Notes under the pieces: model-generated
What the model was told of the DNA's origin: nothing
Databases searched by the model: none
Seen by the model: the letters and a program-made list of their open reading frames with translations, nothing else
Shown: positions 45,025 to 53,527 of the stretch, piece after piece
Position numbering within the stretch: position 1 is the first letter of the stretch
Layout of the letters: each line of letters starts with the position of its first letter
Source: Rothia aerolata
GTDB taxonomy: Bacteria > Actinomycetota > Actinomycetes > Actinomycetales > Micrococcaceae
Reading direction: 5' to 3'
Length of the DNA: 64,000 nucleotides
Assembly: GCF_014635585.1 (NCBI RefSeq)
Contig: NZ_BMDC01000002.1
Location: forward strand, 62,001-126,000
Position numbers and translations under genes: made by a program

Positions 45025-46410
45025 ATGGCATTCACTAAACTGGCACAGGATCGCCCCCGTATTCTCGTTGTGGGCGGTGGCTATGTTGGCTTTACCGTAG
45101 CCAACAAGATTCAGAAGGCTATTAAGGAAACCGGCGGCGTTGTTACCGTGGTTGATCCCAACCCCTACATGACCTACCAGCCCTTCCTGCCTGAGGTTGC
45201 AGCTGGCTCAATGGAGGGTCGTAACGCTACCGTTTCCCTGCGCCAGCACCTGCGTGACTCAGAAATCGTGGGCGGCCGGGTCACCAAGATTGACCACGCA
45301 AACCGCACCGCAACCGTAGAGCCCATCGACAACGGCCAGCCCTTCGAGCTGACCTACGACGAAATCGTCATTGGCGCCGGTGCAGTAACCCGTGCTTTCC
45401 CGATTCCTGGCCTCTCCGAGGTTGCTATCGGCATGAAGACCGTTGAAGAAGCTGTTTCCGTGCGCAACTGGGTTCTCGAGCGTATTGAGGTTGCCTCCCT
45501 GCTCGAGGACGAAGACGCTCGTCGCCGCGCCCTGACCTTCGTCGTCGTCGGCGGTGGCTTCGCGGGTATCGAGACCATCTCCGAGCTGGAAGACATGGCC
45601 CGTGCAGCTGTTAACCGCAACAGCCGCCTGCGCACCTCTGACATCCGCTTCATCATGATTGAAGCAGCACCCCGCATTATGCCCGAGGTTCCCGCAGACC
45701 GCGCTGAGAAGGTTGTCGCTGAACTGCGTGCCCGCGGTATCGAGGTACTGCTCAACACCTCTCTGGCAGATGCAACCGACGGTCACCTGCAGCTGATCAA
45801 CATGGGCGATAAGTCACCCGCCGGTGAAGTCGATACCGACACCCTGATCTGGACTGCCGGCGTTGCAGCATCCCCCATGCTCAAGAACACCGACCTGCCC
45901 CTGGACGAGCGTGGCCGCCTGCGCGTTGGCGCTGACCTGCGCGTTACCGGCGACGACGGCGTGATCGAGGGCGCATGGGGTGCAGGCGACAACGCTGCTG
46001 TTCCCGACCTCTCCGGTGGCGGAGTGGGTGGCTTCTGCGTACCCAACGCCCAGCACGCATCCCGCCAGGCAGTACAGCTGGCAAAGAACCTGCTGGCTAA
46101 CCGCCGCGGCGAGGCACTGGGCGACTACTACCACGAGACCATCGGTGTGGTAGCAGGCCTGGGCCTCTGGAAGGGCGTTGCAAACTTCAAGGGCAAGACC
46201 ATTGGCGGCCCCCTGGCCTGGCTGATGCACCGCGGCTACCACGGTACCGCAATCCCCACCACCGAGCGCACCGTTCGCGTGATGGCTACCTGGGCTCTGA
46301 ACCAGATCTTCGGTCGTGACACCTCCTCCATCCGCCACCAGCGCTCACCGCGCCTGGCCTTCCAGGAGGCAACCGGCACCGCTCCCGAGAAGACCAAGGC
46401 TCACCTCTAA
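45025..46410 (+). CDS. ndh: Type II NADH dehydrogenase (NADH:quinone oxidoreductase)
   Basis: Single-subunit, non-proton-pumping enzyme at the inner face of the membrane. 461 residues. FAD-binding ILVVGGGYVGF at the N-terminus, NADH-binding FVVVGGGFAGIE in the middle, the quinone-side motif VPNAQHASRQA and WGAGDNA. A C-terminal amphipathic region probably binds the membrane. GAGGAAG precedes the ATG. With sdhCDAB and poxB it feeds the quinone pool. Confidence 0.95.
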   Translation: MAFTKLAQDRPRILVVGGGYVGFTVANKIQKAIKETGGVVTVVDPNPYMTYQPFLPEVAAGSMEGRNATVSLRQHLRDSEIVGGRVTKIDHANRTATVEPIDNGQPFELTYDEIVIGAGAVTRAFPIPGLSEVAIGMKTVEEAVSVRNWVLERIEVASLLEDEDARRRALTFVVVGGGFAGIETISELEDMARAAVNRNSRLRTSDIRFIMIEAAPRIMPEVPADRAEKVVAELRARGIEVLLNTSLADATDGHLQLINMGDKSPAGEVDTDTLIWTAGVAASPMLKNTDLPLDERGRLRVGADLRVTGDDGVIEGAWGAGDNAAVPDLSGGGVGGFCVPNAQHASRQAVQLAKNLLANRRGEALGDYYHETIGVVAGLGLWKGVANFKGKTIGGPLAWLMHRGYHGTAIPTTERTVRVMATWALNQIFGRDTSSIRHQRSPRLAFQEATGTAPEKTKAHL

Positions 46411-46482
46411 GCCTTCTCGGTTGCGACCGATCGGTCATAATTTTTGCTCCGGAATACTTCTGATATAGAGTACTAGAGCAAG

Positions 46483-46516
46483 GCTAAAACCCGCCTCGAC
46501 TGGGGCGGGTTTTAGC
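46483..46516 (+). terminator. Terminator between ndh and the tRNA gene
   Basis: GCTAAAACCCGCC (46483-46495) and GGCGGGTTTTAGC (46504-46516) form a perfect 13-bp stem with TTTT inside the 3' arm. The right arm ends two bases before the tRNA starts. Confidence 0.8.
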
Positions 46517-46518
46517 AG

Positions 46519-46592
46519 GCCTCCATAGCCCAATTGGCAGAGGCAGGGGACTTAAAATCCCTGTGTTCTGGGTTCGAGTCCCAGTGGAGGCA
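46519..46592 (+). tRNA. tRNA with UAA anticodon, by anticodon tRNA-Leu
   Basis: A full cloverleaf. Acceptor arms GCCTCCA and TGGAGGC, D arm, anticodon arm GGGGA-CTTAAAA-TCCCT, and T arm CTGGG-TTCGAGT-CCCAG. The anticodon at 34-36 is TAA and position 73 is A, both fitting Leu (UUA). The variable region is only about five bases (GTGTT), whereas bacterial tRNA-Leu normally has a long variable arm. CC but not CCA is encoded. The gene identity is secure; the amino acid is less so. Confidence 0.9.
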
Positions 46593-46609
46593 CCTTAGCT
46601 TATTCGAGT

Positions 46610-46657
46610 AAAAGCGGGGGCCGGTACACGATAAATCGTGTACCGGCCCCCGCTTTT
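46610..46657 (+). terminator. Terminator of the tRNA gene
   Basis: A perfect 22-bp stem (46610-46631 and 46636-46657) with a TAAA loop; the 3' arm ends in TTTT. 46658-46897 has no gene; it is AT-rich and should hold the acetamidase-like gene promoter. Confidence 0.85.
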
Positions 46658-46897
46658 CTATAGCCTCTTTGGTGGGCGACAAAAAACTATAGAAACACCC
46701 CCGGTGGGGCAGTGTTCTAGTTGGTGGCGGGTGTGGATCTCCTTATAAATAAGCCTCTTTACACTCCAGAAATATTAGACATGACCAAGAAACATGGTTT
46801 TACTACCGAGAAATTCGTTTCATCCATACTCGAAATGAACCGGTGCTTCAATATGGAATGCCAGTAGAGATTCCCTAAAGATACAGAGGAGCCTGCA

Positions 46898-48322
46898 ATG
46901 CACACACACCCCCACGATCGACTCCATACTCAGAAGTATCAGGGGAAACTTTTGACAGATGAAGAACTTTTTTCTGCTCGTGCTGCCTACCGACTTCAAG
47001 CAGGACTAGGGCGTAGACGATTTCTGCAAGCTGCAGCTGGAGTAGCAGCTCTAAGCGGACTTACTGCCTGTAGCTCATCTGCTAGCAATTCTTCGGCAAC
47101 TACATCGGCCACGCCGGACGCACTAACTCCAGGGTTCGGCGGAATAATCCTTAATGAAGGGGTAGGTGATATACCGGGAGATCATTATCTCGCCTCCCAT
47201 ACAGAAGAAATTCTCTGGGGGTATGTGCCAACTGTTCATGCAGAACCAGTGCAGCGAATGAAGTCAGGGCAGACTATCACTATAGATGCTCTTTCACATG
47301 AGGGAATTCTAGAGGATCAGGGAAAAGATCCCGTAGCCTTCTTTGGACAGCACGGAGTTGAAGAATCCGAGGTTCTGGAGGACGCACAACACGTAGCCCA
47401 GAATTACAGCCGTCATGAACGCGATTTCGTTAAAGACGGACCACACGTCGTTACAGGTCCGGTCTTTGTTGAAGGTGCTGAGCCCGGGGACGTACTCAAA
47501 ATTGAGACTCTCAGTGCACAGCCACGTGTCCCTTATGGGGTGGTATCAGCCCGGCACGGTAAGGGTGCCCTGGCCCTCACACCCGATGGAAAAGCTCCTG
47601 CAGGTATCGATCTCACAGAAGTTATGCCACCAATTGAAACAGATGGGCGGTTGAACGAGAATCCCGAGGACTTTGGCAATATTTCAGTTTTTACTGCTAT
47701 CGAGCAAGACAGCGGCGTCATGAAATCCGGTGATATTCAGGTGAAATTTCCTCTTAATCCCTTTTTCGGGATGATGGGCGTAGCTTATTCTGAGGCTTCT
47801 GATCCCATCGACGCCAGCGCAAATTCCATACCGCCCACACTTGGCGGTGGCAACATAGATATCTCTCATTTAGGTGTTGGTTCAACCCTTTACCTACCTG
47901 TTTCAGCTGAAGGGGCACTGTTCTATGTAGGCGATCCGCATATGGCCATGGGTGATGGCGAAGTATCGCTCACAGCTATGGAAGGCTCGCTACGAGGTAC
48001 GTTCCGGTTGACGGTGTGCAAACCTGGCTCGGGGGATGCTCCGACTGTTGCTTTTACATATCCTTTTGCCGAAACTGAGGACTATTGGATTCCGACGGGT
48101 CTTTCAGACCCTAATGGTTCCGTAGCAGAACAAAATAATGATTTAAACGTAGCGATGCGCCGGGCAGTGGTCAACGCGTTGGATTTTCTAGAACATGATC
48201 AGGGCATGGACCGATCTATTGCTTATGCCTACCTGTCTGCAGCAGCAAATTTTGCCATGAGCCAAGTTGTCGATCGAACGACTGGCGCACACGCTTTGAT
48301 TAGGAAGGCAGATTTCTCGTAA
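46898..48322 (+). CDS. Tat-exported lipoprotein of the acetamidase/formamidase family
   Basis: 474 residues. After an unusual 38-residue hydrophilic start comes a Tat signal (RRRFLQAAAGVAALSG, R39-R41) ending in the lipobox LTAC, with Cys58. The body matches FmdA/AmdA-type amidases: EEILWGYVPTVHAEPVQRMKSG, VEGAEPGDVLKIE, and the GGNIDISHLGVGSTLYLPV block near the metal site. The family hydrolyses formamide, acetamide or related amides and is usually cytosolic, so an exported, lipid-anchored form is notable. The gene is AT-richer than its surroundings and uses rarer codons, suggesting transfer. AGAGGAG precedes the ATG. Confidence 0.85.
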   Translation: MHTHPHDRLHTQKYQGKLLTDEELFSARAAYRLQAGLGRRRFLQAAAGVAALSGLTACSSSASNSSATTSATPDALTPGFGGIILNEGVGDIPGDHYLASHTEEILWGYVPTVHAEPVQRMKSGQTITIDALSHEGILEDQGKDPVAFFGQHGVEESEVLEDAQHVAQNYSRHERDFVKDGPHVVTGPVFVEGAEPGDVLKIETLSAQPRVPYGVVSARHGKGALALTPDGKAPAGIDLTEVMPPIETDGRLNENPEDFGNISVFTAIEQDSGVMKSGDIQVKFPLNPFFGMMGVAYSEASDPIDASANSIPPTLGGGNIDISHLGVGSTLYLPVSAEGALFYVGDPHMAMGDGEVSLTAMEGSLRGTFRLTVCKPGSGDAPTVAFTYPFAETEDYWIPTGLSDPNGSVAEQNNDLNVAMRRAVVNALDFLEHDQGMDRSIAYAYLSAAANFAMSQVVDRTTGAHALIRKADFS

Positions 48323-48421
48323 GTTCCTAGTCAAGAGGTAACTATGAGTGTCACCCGAGGGGTGAGCAAAAAGCGCGTCCACTAACATGTTGAGCGTTGA
48401 TCGAGAATGGGGCCAATGTAC

Positions 48422-48507
48422 TGAGTCGCCGCTTCGGTTGCATATCGCTGCTTCGACGACATTTCGCCGGTTCGTGACCGGCGAAATGTCGTCGAAGCGG
48501 CGACTCA
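48422..48507. repeat. Large hairpin with a duplicated arm segment
   Basis: TGAGTCGCC (48422-48430) pairs with GGCGACTCA (48499-48507). The inner stem 48450-48471 / 48477-48498 is a perfect 22 bp with a TCGTG loop. GCTTCG occurs twice on the 5' side (48432 region and 48450), so two pairings compete for the same 3' CGAAGC and 19 nt on the 5' side bulge out. It lies about 100 bp after the acetamidase-like gene. Confidence 0.65.
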
Positions 48508-48543
48508 ATGAAACAGAGTCAACCGCACGGGCTACCATGATCG

Positions 48544-48612
48544 CCGAGCGGCCATTTTTAAACCGTTTTTGGCTGATTTTTGGTATAAAAATGGCCTTTC
48601 GAGGAAGCTCGG
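48544..48612 (+). repeat. Structured repeat family D, copy 2
   Basis: GGCCATTTTT (48550-48559) pairs with AAAAATGGCC (48587-48596), with an outer CCGAGC/GCTCGG. The loop ACCGTTTTT...GGTAT matches the minus strand of copy 1 at 41.05-41.12 kb. Confidence 0.7.
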
Positions 48613-48653
48613 TGGTGTTAAAGTACAAGTTTCTTCTTGTCGGGCTGGCGTAG

Positions 48654-48875
48654 GTACACCTGTGTTCCCTGGGTACACATCTAGATGTGTACCCAGGGAA
48701 CACAGGTGTACTTTTGGTCTCTCAACCGGGCTTTGCGTGTGCCTTTGGTCTACCCGCAGGAATCTAGGTGTACCGAGAGCTTGTTTCCGCGAAAAATCCA
48801 GGCATGGCCCATATCGCAGGTGCTGGATTTTTGGGTGGTAAAGCATTGAGGCTAGCTTGTGGGGCTGGTTGCTTT
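48654..48875 (+). repeat. Structured repeat family C, copy 3
   Basis: A 58-nt perfect palindrome (48654-48682 / 48683-48711), followed by a 160-bp tail with a second stem (AAAAATCCAG/CTGGATTTTT, about 48794-48831). It is nearly identical to 21935-22153 in inverted orientation. The remaining gap to 48939 shows nothing else. Confidence 0.85.
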
Positions 48876-48939
48876 GCGTTTGTTAGGGAGTGGGGTGCTG
48901 GGGAGGCACTTCCTGTCATATACCCCTGAGCCTGACAAC

Positions 48940-50076
48940 CTACTGTTCTAGGTAGAGGCCCAGCGTTGTTAGGGCCAGCTGGGTGGCACCCAGGGCCGCA
49001 CCGCGGCGAACCGCCCCGGCGCCGTCCTCACTCAAAAGCACCTCAACGGTATGCCAGGGCAGCAGTTGCTCAATCTTTTCTTTGATCAGCTGCGCAAACT
49101 CGGGGTAGGCGGCCATGGGGCCGGTGAGTACGAGGCAGGCGGGGTCAACAATCATGAGGGCATTGGCCACGTGGCGGCTAAAAATCTCAAGGTATTCTTT
49201 GGCTTCACCGCGGTCGGGGGCAGCCATAATTTTCTCCACGGTGGCGGGAATATCCAGCAGGCGCAAGCTGCGGGTTGCCAGCGAAGAGCTATCAACCACG
49301 CCCAGCTTCTGAATGGTATCGCGCAAGAAGACCCCGTTATCGGTCACGTAGCTCAGCGCACCGGCGAAACCGGATGCGCCCCGGTAGATAACCTTCTCCA
49401 GGGCGAAGGTGGCGCCGATAGCTGCTCCAAGGTGCACCGAGAGAACACTCTCGTGCTTTTGAGCCACCCCCTGGTGAATCTCATACTTCAGGCTCCAGGC
49501 CATATGGTTATCCACGTGGACAGGGCAACCTAGGGCTTGCTGCGCGGTCGCGAGCAAATCAGCTGATTCTCCCAGGTTCTGGGGGCTGAAGAAACGAATC
49601 TGCTGGGTATTCGGGTCAACCGGGGCAAGCACAGAGACCGTTGCCGCTAGAATTTTAGTGTCAACCTGCTGAACCAGATGAAGAAGAAACTCTTTGACCA
49701 GTCGCTCCACCTCTGCCGGTTCGCCCCAGGCAATGGCGCGTTCTTCAAGAACAATCTCTTGCCCTCGCAGGTCGTAGATGATTCCCACCATGTGGTTGTC
49801 TTCGCAGAGGAGGGTGAGGGTAGCGCCTACGTCGTGGCTAATTTCGTAGAGTTCGGGTACGCGGCCGCGCTTACCGGAGGCGCCGGCCTCCTTGGCGAGG
49901 GCGTGGATGAGGCCCCGCTGTACCAGGCGCCCTGCTGCCTCGGACGCCGTGGGGCGGGAGAGGTTGTGGGCGGCGGCAATAGCGGCGCGGGAGCTGGGCC
50001 CGTGGGCCAGAAGATGGGCGAAGAAAAGCTTGTCAGACTGCGGAGCCTGTAGCGTCTCAGCCAGGTGCGGTGACAC
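48940..50076 (-). CDS. ROK-family transcriptional regulator / sugar kinase-like
   Basis: 378 residues. An N-terminal winged helix (SSRAAIAAAHNLSRPTASEAAGRLVQRGL) is followed by a ROK ATPase-like domain. The ROK domain appears regulatory: the usual DxGGT ATP motif is not evident near the start of the domain (EISHDVGATLTLL), and VHLGAAIGATFALEKVIYRGASGFAGAL replaces the classic G-x-G-x-G pattern. This fits a sugar-responsive repressor rather than a kinase. The start is a GTG at 50076 with GAAGGGA upstream. It is divergent from the HAD gene across an AT-rich 146-bp gap that may hold its operator. Confidence 0.85.
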   Translation of the reverse strand: MSPHLAETLQAPQSDKLFFAHLLAHGPSSRAAIAAAHNLSRPTASEAAGRLVQRGLIHALAKEAGASGKRGRVPELYEISHDVGATLTLLCEDNHMVGIIYDLRGQEIVLEERAIAWGEPAEVERLVKEFLLHLVQQVDTKILAATVSVLAPVDPNTQQIRFFSPQNLGESADLLATAQQALGCPVHVDNHMAWSLKYEIHQGVAQKHESVLSVHLGAAIGATFALEKVIYRGASGFAGALSYVTDNGVFLRDTIQKLGVVDSSSLATRSLRLLDIPATVEKIMAAPDRGEAKEYLEIFSRHVANALMIVDPACLVLTGPMAAYPEFAQLIKEKIEQLLPWHTVEVLLSEDGAGAVRRGAALGATQLALTTLGLYLEQ

Positions 50077-50222
50077 GGTAGAGTCCCTTCATCAAGGTGA
50101 ACAGTCGTGGGGGAAGATATTAAGTTAAGTTTAGTCCTGCTAACCGAACCCGGCATAATCACTTATTAATAAATCTAAATTAGAGTAAAAAATAGATAAA
50201 TGAGAGAGAAAAGGGAATAGCC
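50077..50222. promoter_or_regulatory. AT-rich divergent promoter region ROK / HAD
   Basis: The stretch 50135-50205 is very AT-rich, with ATTAATAAAT and TAAATTAGAGT. TAATCACTTATTAATAA contains a short dyad. It is a likely site for autoregulation by the ROK protein. No RNA gene is seen. Confidence 0.4.
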
Positions 50223-51101
50223 TTGGCGCTTAAACTTATTGCGACTGATATGGACGGCACTCTGCTGACCGATGCTGACAAGAGCTTTGATCGGGAGCTC
50301 TTTGATTCTCTTTTAAAGCAGATGGACGAGCAGGGAATTACTTTTGTGGTGGCCAGCGGCAACCAGTATGCCAAATTACGGCAGTACATGGAGGGTTTTC
50401 ATGGGCGAGGCATCGCTTATATTGCTGAAAATGGTGCCTATATAGCCGATGACAGCGGCGATATTCTGATTTCCGGCTTTAAAAAAGCCACGGTTGAAAA
50501 GATTATTAGGGTCTTAGATGAGTTCCCGCAGATTGGCTACATTATCTCAGCCCATTCTGGTGCCTACCTGCCGCAGGAGCGGGCCGAGCCCATTACCAAG
50601 CTGATTCGAGAGCACCTTGAGTTTATGGGGGCTGACTTTCCCCACGAGGTCGATTACTTTACCTTTATGAACCGTTTTTACCCCGGCACCAAGGTGATTG
50701 AGAGTCTGGATGAAGTGGGGGAGGACGTCGTGGTGAAGTTTGCTCTGCAAACGCGGCGCCGCGATTTGGAAGTGGTTTTGAAGCAGCTGGTGGAAAAGCT
50801 GCCTCCCGAGGTGGTTCCGGTGGCATCGGGCTTTGGGGCAATTGACCTGATCTCCCGAGGCGTTAATAAGGGCTCGGCCCTGAAATGGTTTGGCGAGCGC
50901 CAGGGCATTGACCCCTCAGAGATGATTGCTTTTGGCGATAATTCTAATGATCTTGAGATGCTGAAGCTGGTGGGTGAGGGTATCGCCATGGAAAATGCCA
51001 CCGACCTGGTGAAGTCTGCCGCCGATACGGTGATTGGAAGTAATGAGGACGGCGCGGTGCTCACCTATATCCAGCAGAAACTCAGCCACGCTGTGAGCTA
51101 A
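50223..51101 (+). CDS. HAD-superfamily hydrolase, Cof type
   Basis: A phosphatase of the Cof/YidA group acting on sugar phosphates or similar metabolites. About 292 residues. Motif I IATDMDGTLLTD carries the nucleophile and acid/base Asp. Motif II is VVASGNQ. Motif IV FGDNSNDLEML is near the end. A type-2 cap lies between. The start is a TTG at 50223, supported by AAAAGGGA upstream and by the normal distance to motif I. It is divergent from the ROK regulator, which may control it. Confidence 0.9.
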   Translation: MALKLIATDMDGTLLTDADKSFDRELFDSLLKQMDEQGITFVVASGNQYAKLRQYMEGFHGRGIAYIAENGAYIADDSGDILISGFKKATVEKIIRVLDEFPQIGYIISAHSGAYLPQERAEPITKLIREHLEFMGADFPHEVDYFTFMNRFYPGTKVIESLDEVGEDVVVKFALQTRRRDLEVVLKQLVEKLPPEVVPVASGFGAIDLISRGVNKGSALKWFGERQGIDPSEMIAFGDNSNDLEMLKLVGEGIAMENATDLVKSAADTVIGSNEDGAVLTYIQQKLSHAVS

Positions 51102-51175
51102 AAGTGCTTTCTTATCAGTGGGCTTTCCGATAGGCTAGTGCGAACATCTATAGACCGACCGAGGAGTTCGTAGCC

Positions 51176-52087
51176 GTGGCAGGCAACCCACTCATTGAGA
51201 ACATGACCAAGCAGAACGGTGACAACCGTTTCGGCCAGTTCGGTGCTGGCGGAGCATACTCTGGCCAGCATAACGGTCAGAACGCTCAGCAGTACATTGA
51301 CTATTCCAACCCCCGTGCCCAGCAGTCCTACTCCCAGGGTGGTTTTGGGCAGAACCCCTACGCTAGCCCCAGCGCCCAGGATCTGAACCAGATGTACCAG
51401 GCGCCCAGTGCAGGGCCCGCCCAGACCGGTCAGCTGACCATCAACGACGTCATTGTTAAAACCGGTCTGAACCTGGCGGTTCTGCTGGTGGGTGCAGCTA
51501 TCAGCTGGTTCATTACCCCGCTGGTTTTTGTCGGCTTTGTTGCAGCCCTGGTGCTGGGCCTGGTGAACTCCTTTAAGAAGAAGGTGTCGCCGGCTCTGGT
51601 TGTTGCCTACTCCTTCTCTGAGGGTCTGTTGCTGGGCGGTATCTCCTCGATGTTTGAGGCAATGTACCCGGGTATTGTGGTACAGGCAGTACTGGGTACC
51701 CTGATTGTTTTCGCTACTATTCTGGTGCTTTACCGCTCCGGCAAGGTGCGGGCATCGGCTAAGGCAACCAAGATTTTCATGGTGGCAGCTATCTCCTACA
51801 TGATTTTCTGCCTGATTAACCTGGGCGCCATGCTCTTCATGGATACCAACATGCGTAGCATCGAAATCATGGGTATTCCGCTGGGCCTGATTATCGGCCT
51901 GCTGGCTATCGTCATGGCATCCTACTCGCTGGTTCTGGACTTCACCCACATCGGTGAAGCGGTTCGTTTCGGCGCTCCCGAACGCGAGTCCTGGCGTTTG
52001 GCCTTCGGCCTGATTGTTACCCTGGTCTGGCTCTACATCGAGATTCTGCGAGTGCTTTCCTACATTCGTAGCATGGCAGATAACTAA
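51176..52087 (+). CDS. Bax inhibitor-1 / YccA family membrane protein
   Basis: 303 residues. A Gln/Asn/Gly-rich hydrophilic N-terminus of about 85 residues precedes seven membrane helices ending in LDFTHIGEAVRFGAPERESWRLAFGL, the BI-1/YccA signature. The long N-terminus is common in actinobacterial members. The function (ion leak or protease modulation in relatives) is not known here. The start is a GTG at 51176 with GAGGAG upstream. Confidence 0.9.
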   Translation: MAGNPLIENMTKQNGDNRFGQFGAGGAYSGQHNGQNAQQYIDYSNPRAQQSYSQGGFGQNPYASPSAQDLNQMYQAPSAGPAQTGQLTINDVIVKTGLNLAVLLVGAAISWFITPLVFVGFVAALVLGLVNSFKKKVSPALVVAYSFSEGLLLGGISSMFEAMYPGIVVQAVLGTLIVFATILVLYRSGKVRASAKATKIFMVAAISYMIFCLINLGAMLFMDTNMRSIEIMGIPLGLIIGLLAIVMASYSLVLDFTHIGEAVRFGAPERESWRLAFGLIVTLVWLYIEILRVLSYIRSMADN

Positions 52088-52126
52088 ATACTTCAGCGGC
52101 TACCTTCGAGGGGCTGATTGAGTTTG

Positions 52127-52160
52127 ACGGACGCGCGGTACTTCGGTGCCGCGCGTCCGT
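52127..52160 (+). terminator. Terminator after the BI-1 gene
   Basis: A 15-bp GC-rich stem (52127-52141 / 52146-52160) closed by a C(TTCG)G tetraloop and followed by TTATATAAA. Confidence 0.85.
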
Positions 52161-52229
52161 TATATAAAGTCAGCAGTATTACTAATTTTTACCTGCCCTT
52201 GGCCGGCTAACTATGAAAAGATAAAAGGT

Positions 52230-53504
52230 ATGACTCAGACTTCACATCAAGAATTCGAGCCGGTGTCATCCAGCGGCTCCCGCAGGGCTAAAGACCCGGC
52301 GATACCCTTTGCCCTCGATACCGCGGCGAACTGGGCCTGGCGCCTGCTGGTGATTCTTGCTGCGGCCGCCTGCCTGTGGTGGGCCTTCTCAAAGGTCTCG
52401 CTGCTGGTGATTTCTATTGCCGTGGCAGCTTTGATTGCCGGTTTGATTTCTCCGGTGGTCTATTTCTTCCGCAAGCGTAAGGTACCGGCAGGTATTGCTG
52501 TGGCAATCGCAGAGCTGGGCCTCATCGCCCTGGTCTTGGGCCTGCTTGCTCTGGTGGGCCAGCAGATGGCAGAGGGCTTCTCAGACCTCTCAAACCAGGT
52601 GGCGGAGGGCTACCAGCGCGTGCTGGTCAGCCTCAACAACCTGCCTTTCAATATCGGTACTGACCAGGTTGATTCCTATATTTCCAACGCTACCGAGTGG
52701 GTCAAGAACAATTCGGGCCAGATTCTCTCTAGCCTTGCCTCGGTGGGCTCCACCGCAGGAAACCTGGGTACCGGCGCCGTCATTACCCTCTTCACTCTGA
52801 TCTTCTTCCTGCTGGAAGGCGAGAAGATCTGGCTCTTTATCGTGCGCCTCTTCCCCCGCAACGCCCGCACCGCCGTCAACGGCGCTGGCCGCCGCGGCTG
52901 GAAGTCGCTGGTGAGCTATGTGCAGGTTCAGGTGCTGGTTGCTTTTATCGACGCTCTGGGTATTGGCCTGGCAGCCTTCTTCTTGGGCGTGCCGCTGGCC
53001 TTCCCCCTGGGCGTGCTGGTCTTCCTCGGTTCCTTTATTCCCGTGGTGGGTGCGCTCTTTACCGGTGCTATCGCCGTGCTGCTGGCGCTGGTTGCCAACG
53101 GTCCCATCAACGCGCTGCTGATGCTGCTGATGGTACTGCTGGTACAGCAGATTGAATCCAACATTCTTCAGCCGCTGATTATGGGTAAGGCAGTTTCCCT
53201 GCACCCGCTGGCAGTGGTTCTGGTGGTTGCCATGGGCTCGATTCTCTTCGGTATTGTGGGTGCCCTGCTGGCCGTTCCGGTCATGGCCGTGATTAACACT
53301 GTGGTTCGTTATCTCGCCCATCGAGAATGGGAGTCTGATCCAGAGATTCGAACAGAAACCTTCCTGTATCCTCATGAGATAGAGAAAAAGAACAAGAAGG
53401 CTATTGCTGAAAAGGTTAAGGAACGTCTGGAGAATTTGAAAGACAAGAACCAGGCCGAATCAGCCAAGAAGGTTGCTGAAGAAGACTCAGCACCTCGCCA
53501 GTAG
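52230..53504 (+). CDS. AI-2E family transporter (PerM-type permease)
   Basis: About 424 residues with eight hydrophobic segments in the usual pattern: two near the N-terminus, a long extracytoplasmic stretch, then GVPLAFPLGVLVFLGSFIPVVG and QQIESNILQPLIMGKAVSLHPL, the family signatures. The C-terminal tail is charged and coiled (EKKNKKAIAEKVKERLEN). Family members export varied solutes or ions; the substrate here is unknown. The ATG at 52230 has AAAAGG upstream and is preferred over the frame start at 52146. Confidence 0.9.
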   Translation: MTQTSHQEFEPVSSSGSRRAKDPAIPFALDTAANWAWRLLVILAAAACLWWAFSKVSLLVISIAVAALIAGLISPVVYFFRKRKVPAGIAVAIAELGLIALVLGLLALVGQQMAEGFSDLSNQVAEGYQRVLVSLNNLPFNIGTDQVDSYISNATEWVKNNSGQILSSLASVGSTAGNLGTGAVITLFTLIFFLLEGEKIWLFIVRLFPRNARTAVNGAGRRGWKSLVSYVQVQVLVAFIDALGIGLAAFFLGVPLAFPLGVLVFLGSFIPVVGALFTGAIAVLLALVANGPINALLMLLMVLLVQQIESNILQPLIMGKAVSLHPLAVVLVVAMGSILFGIVGALLAVPVMAVINTVVRYLAHREWESDPEIRTETFLYPHEIEKKNKKAIAEKVKERLENLKDKNQAESAKKVAEEDSAPRQ

Positions 53505-53527
53505 TCCAGAGGTAAGTGAGGAAAATC

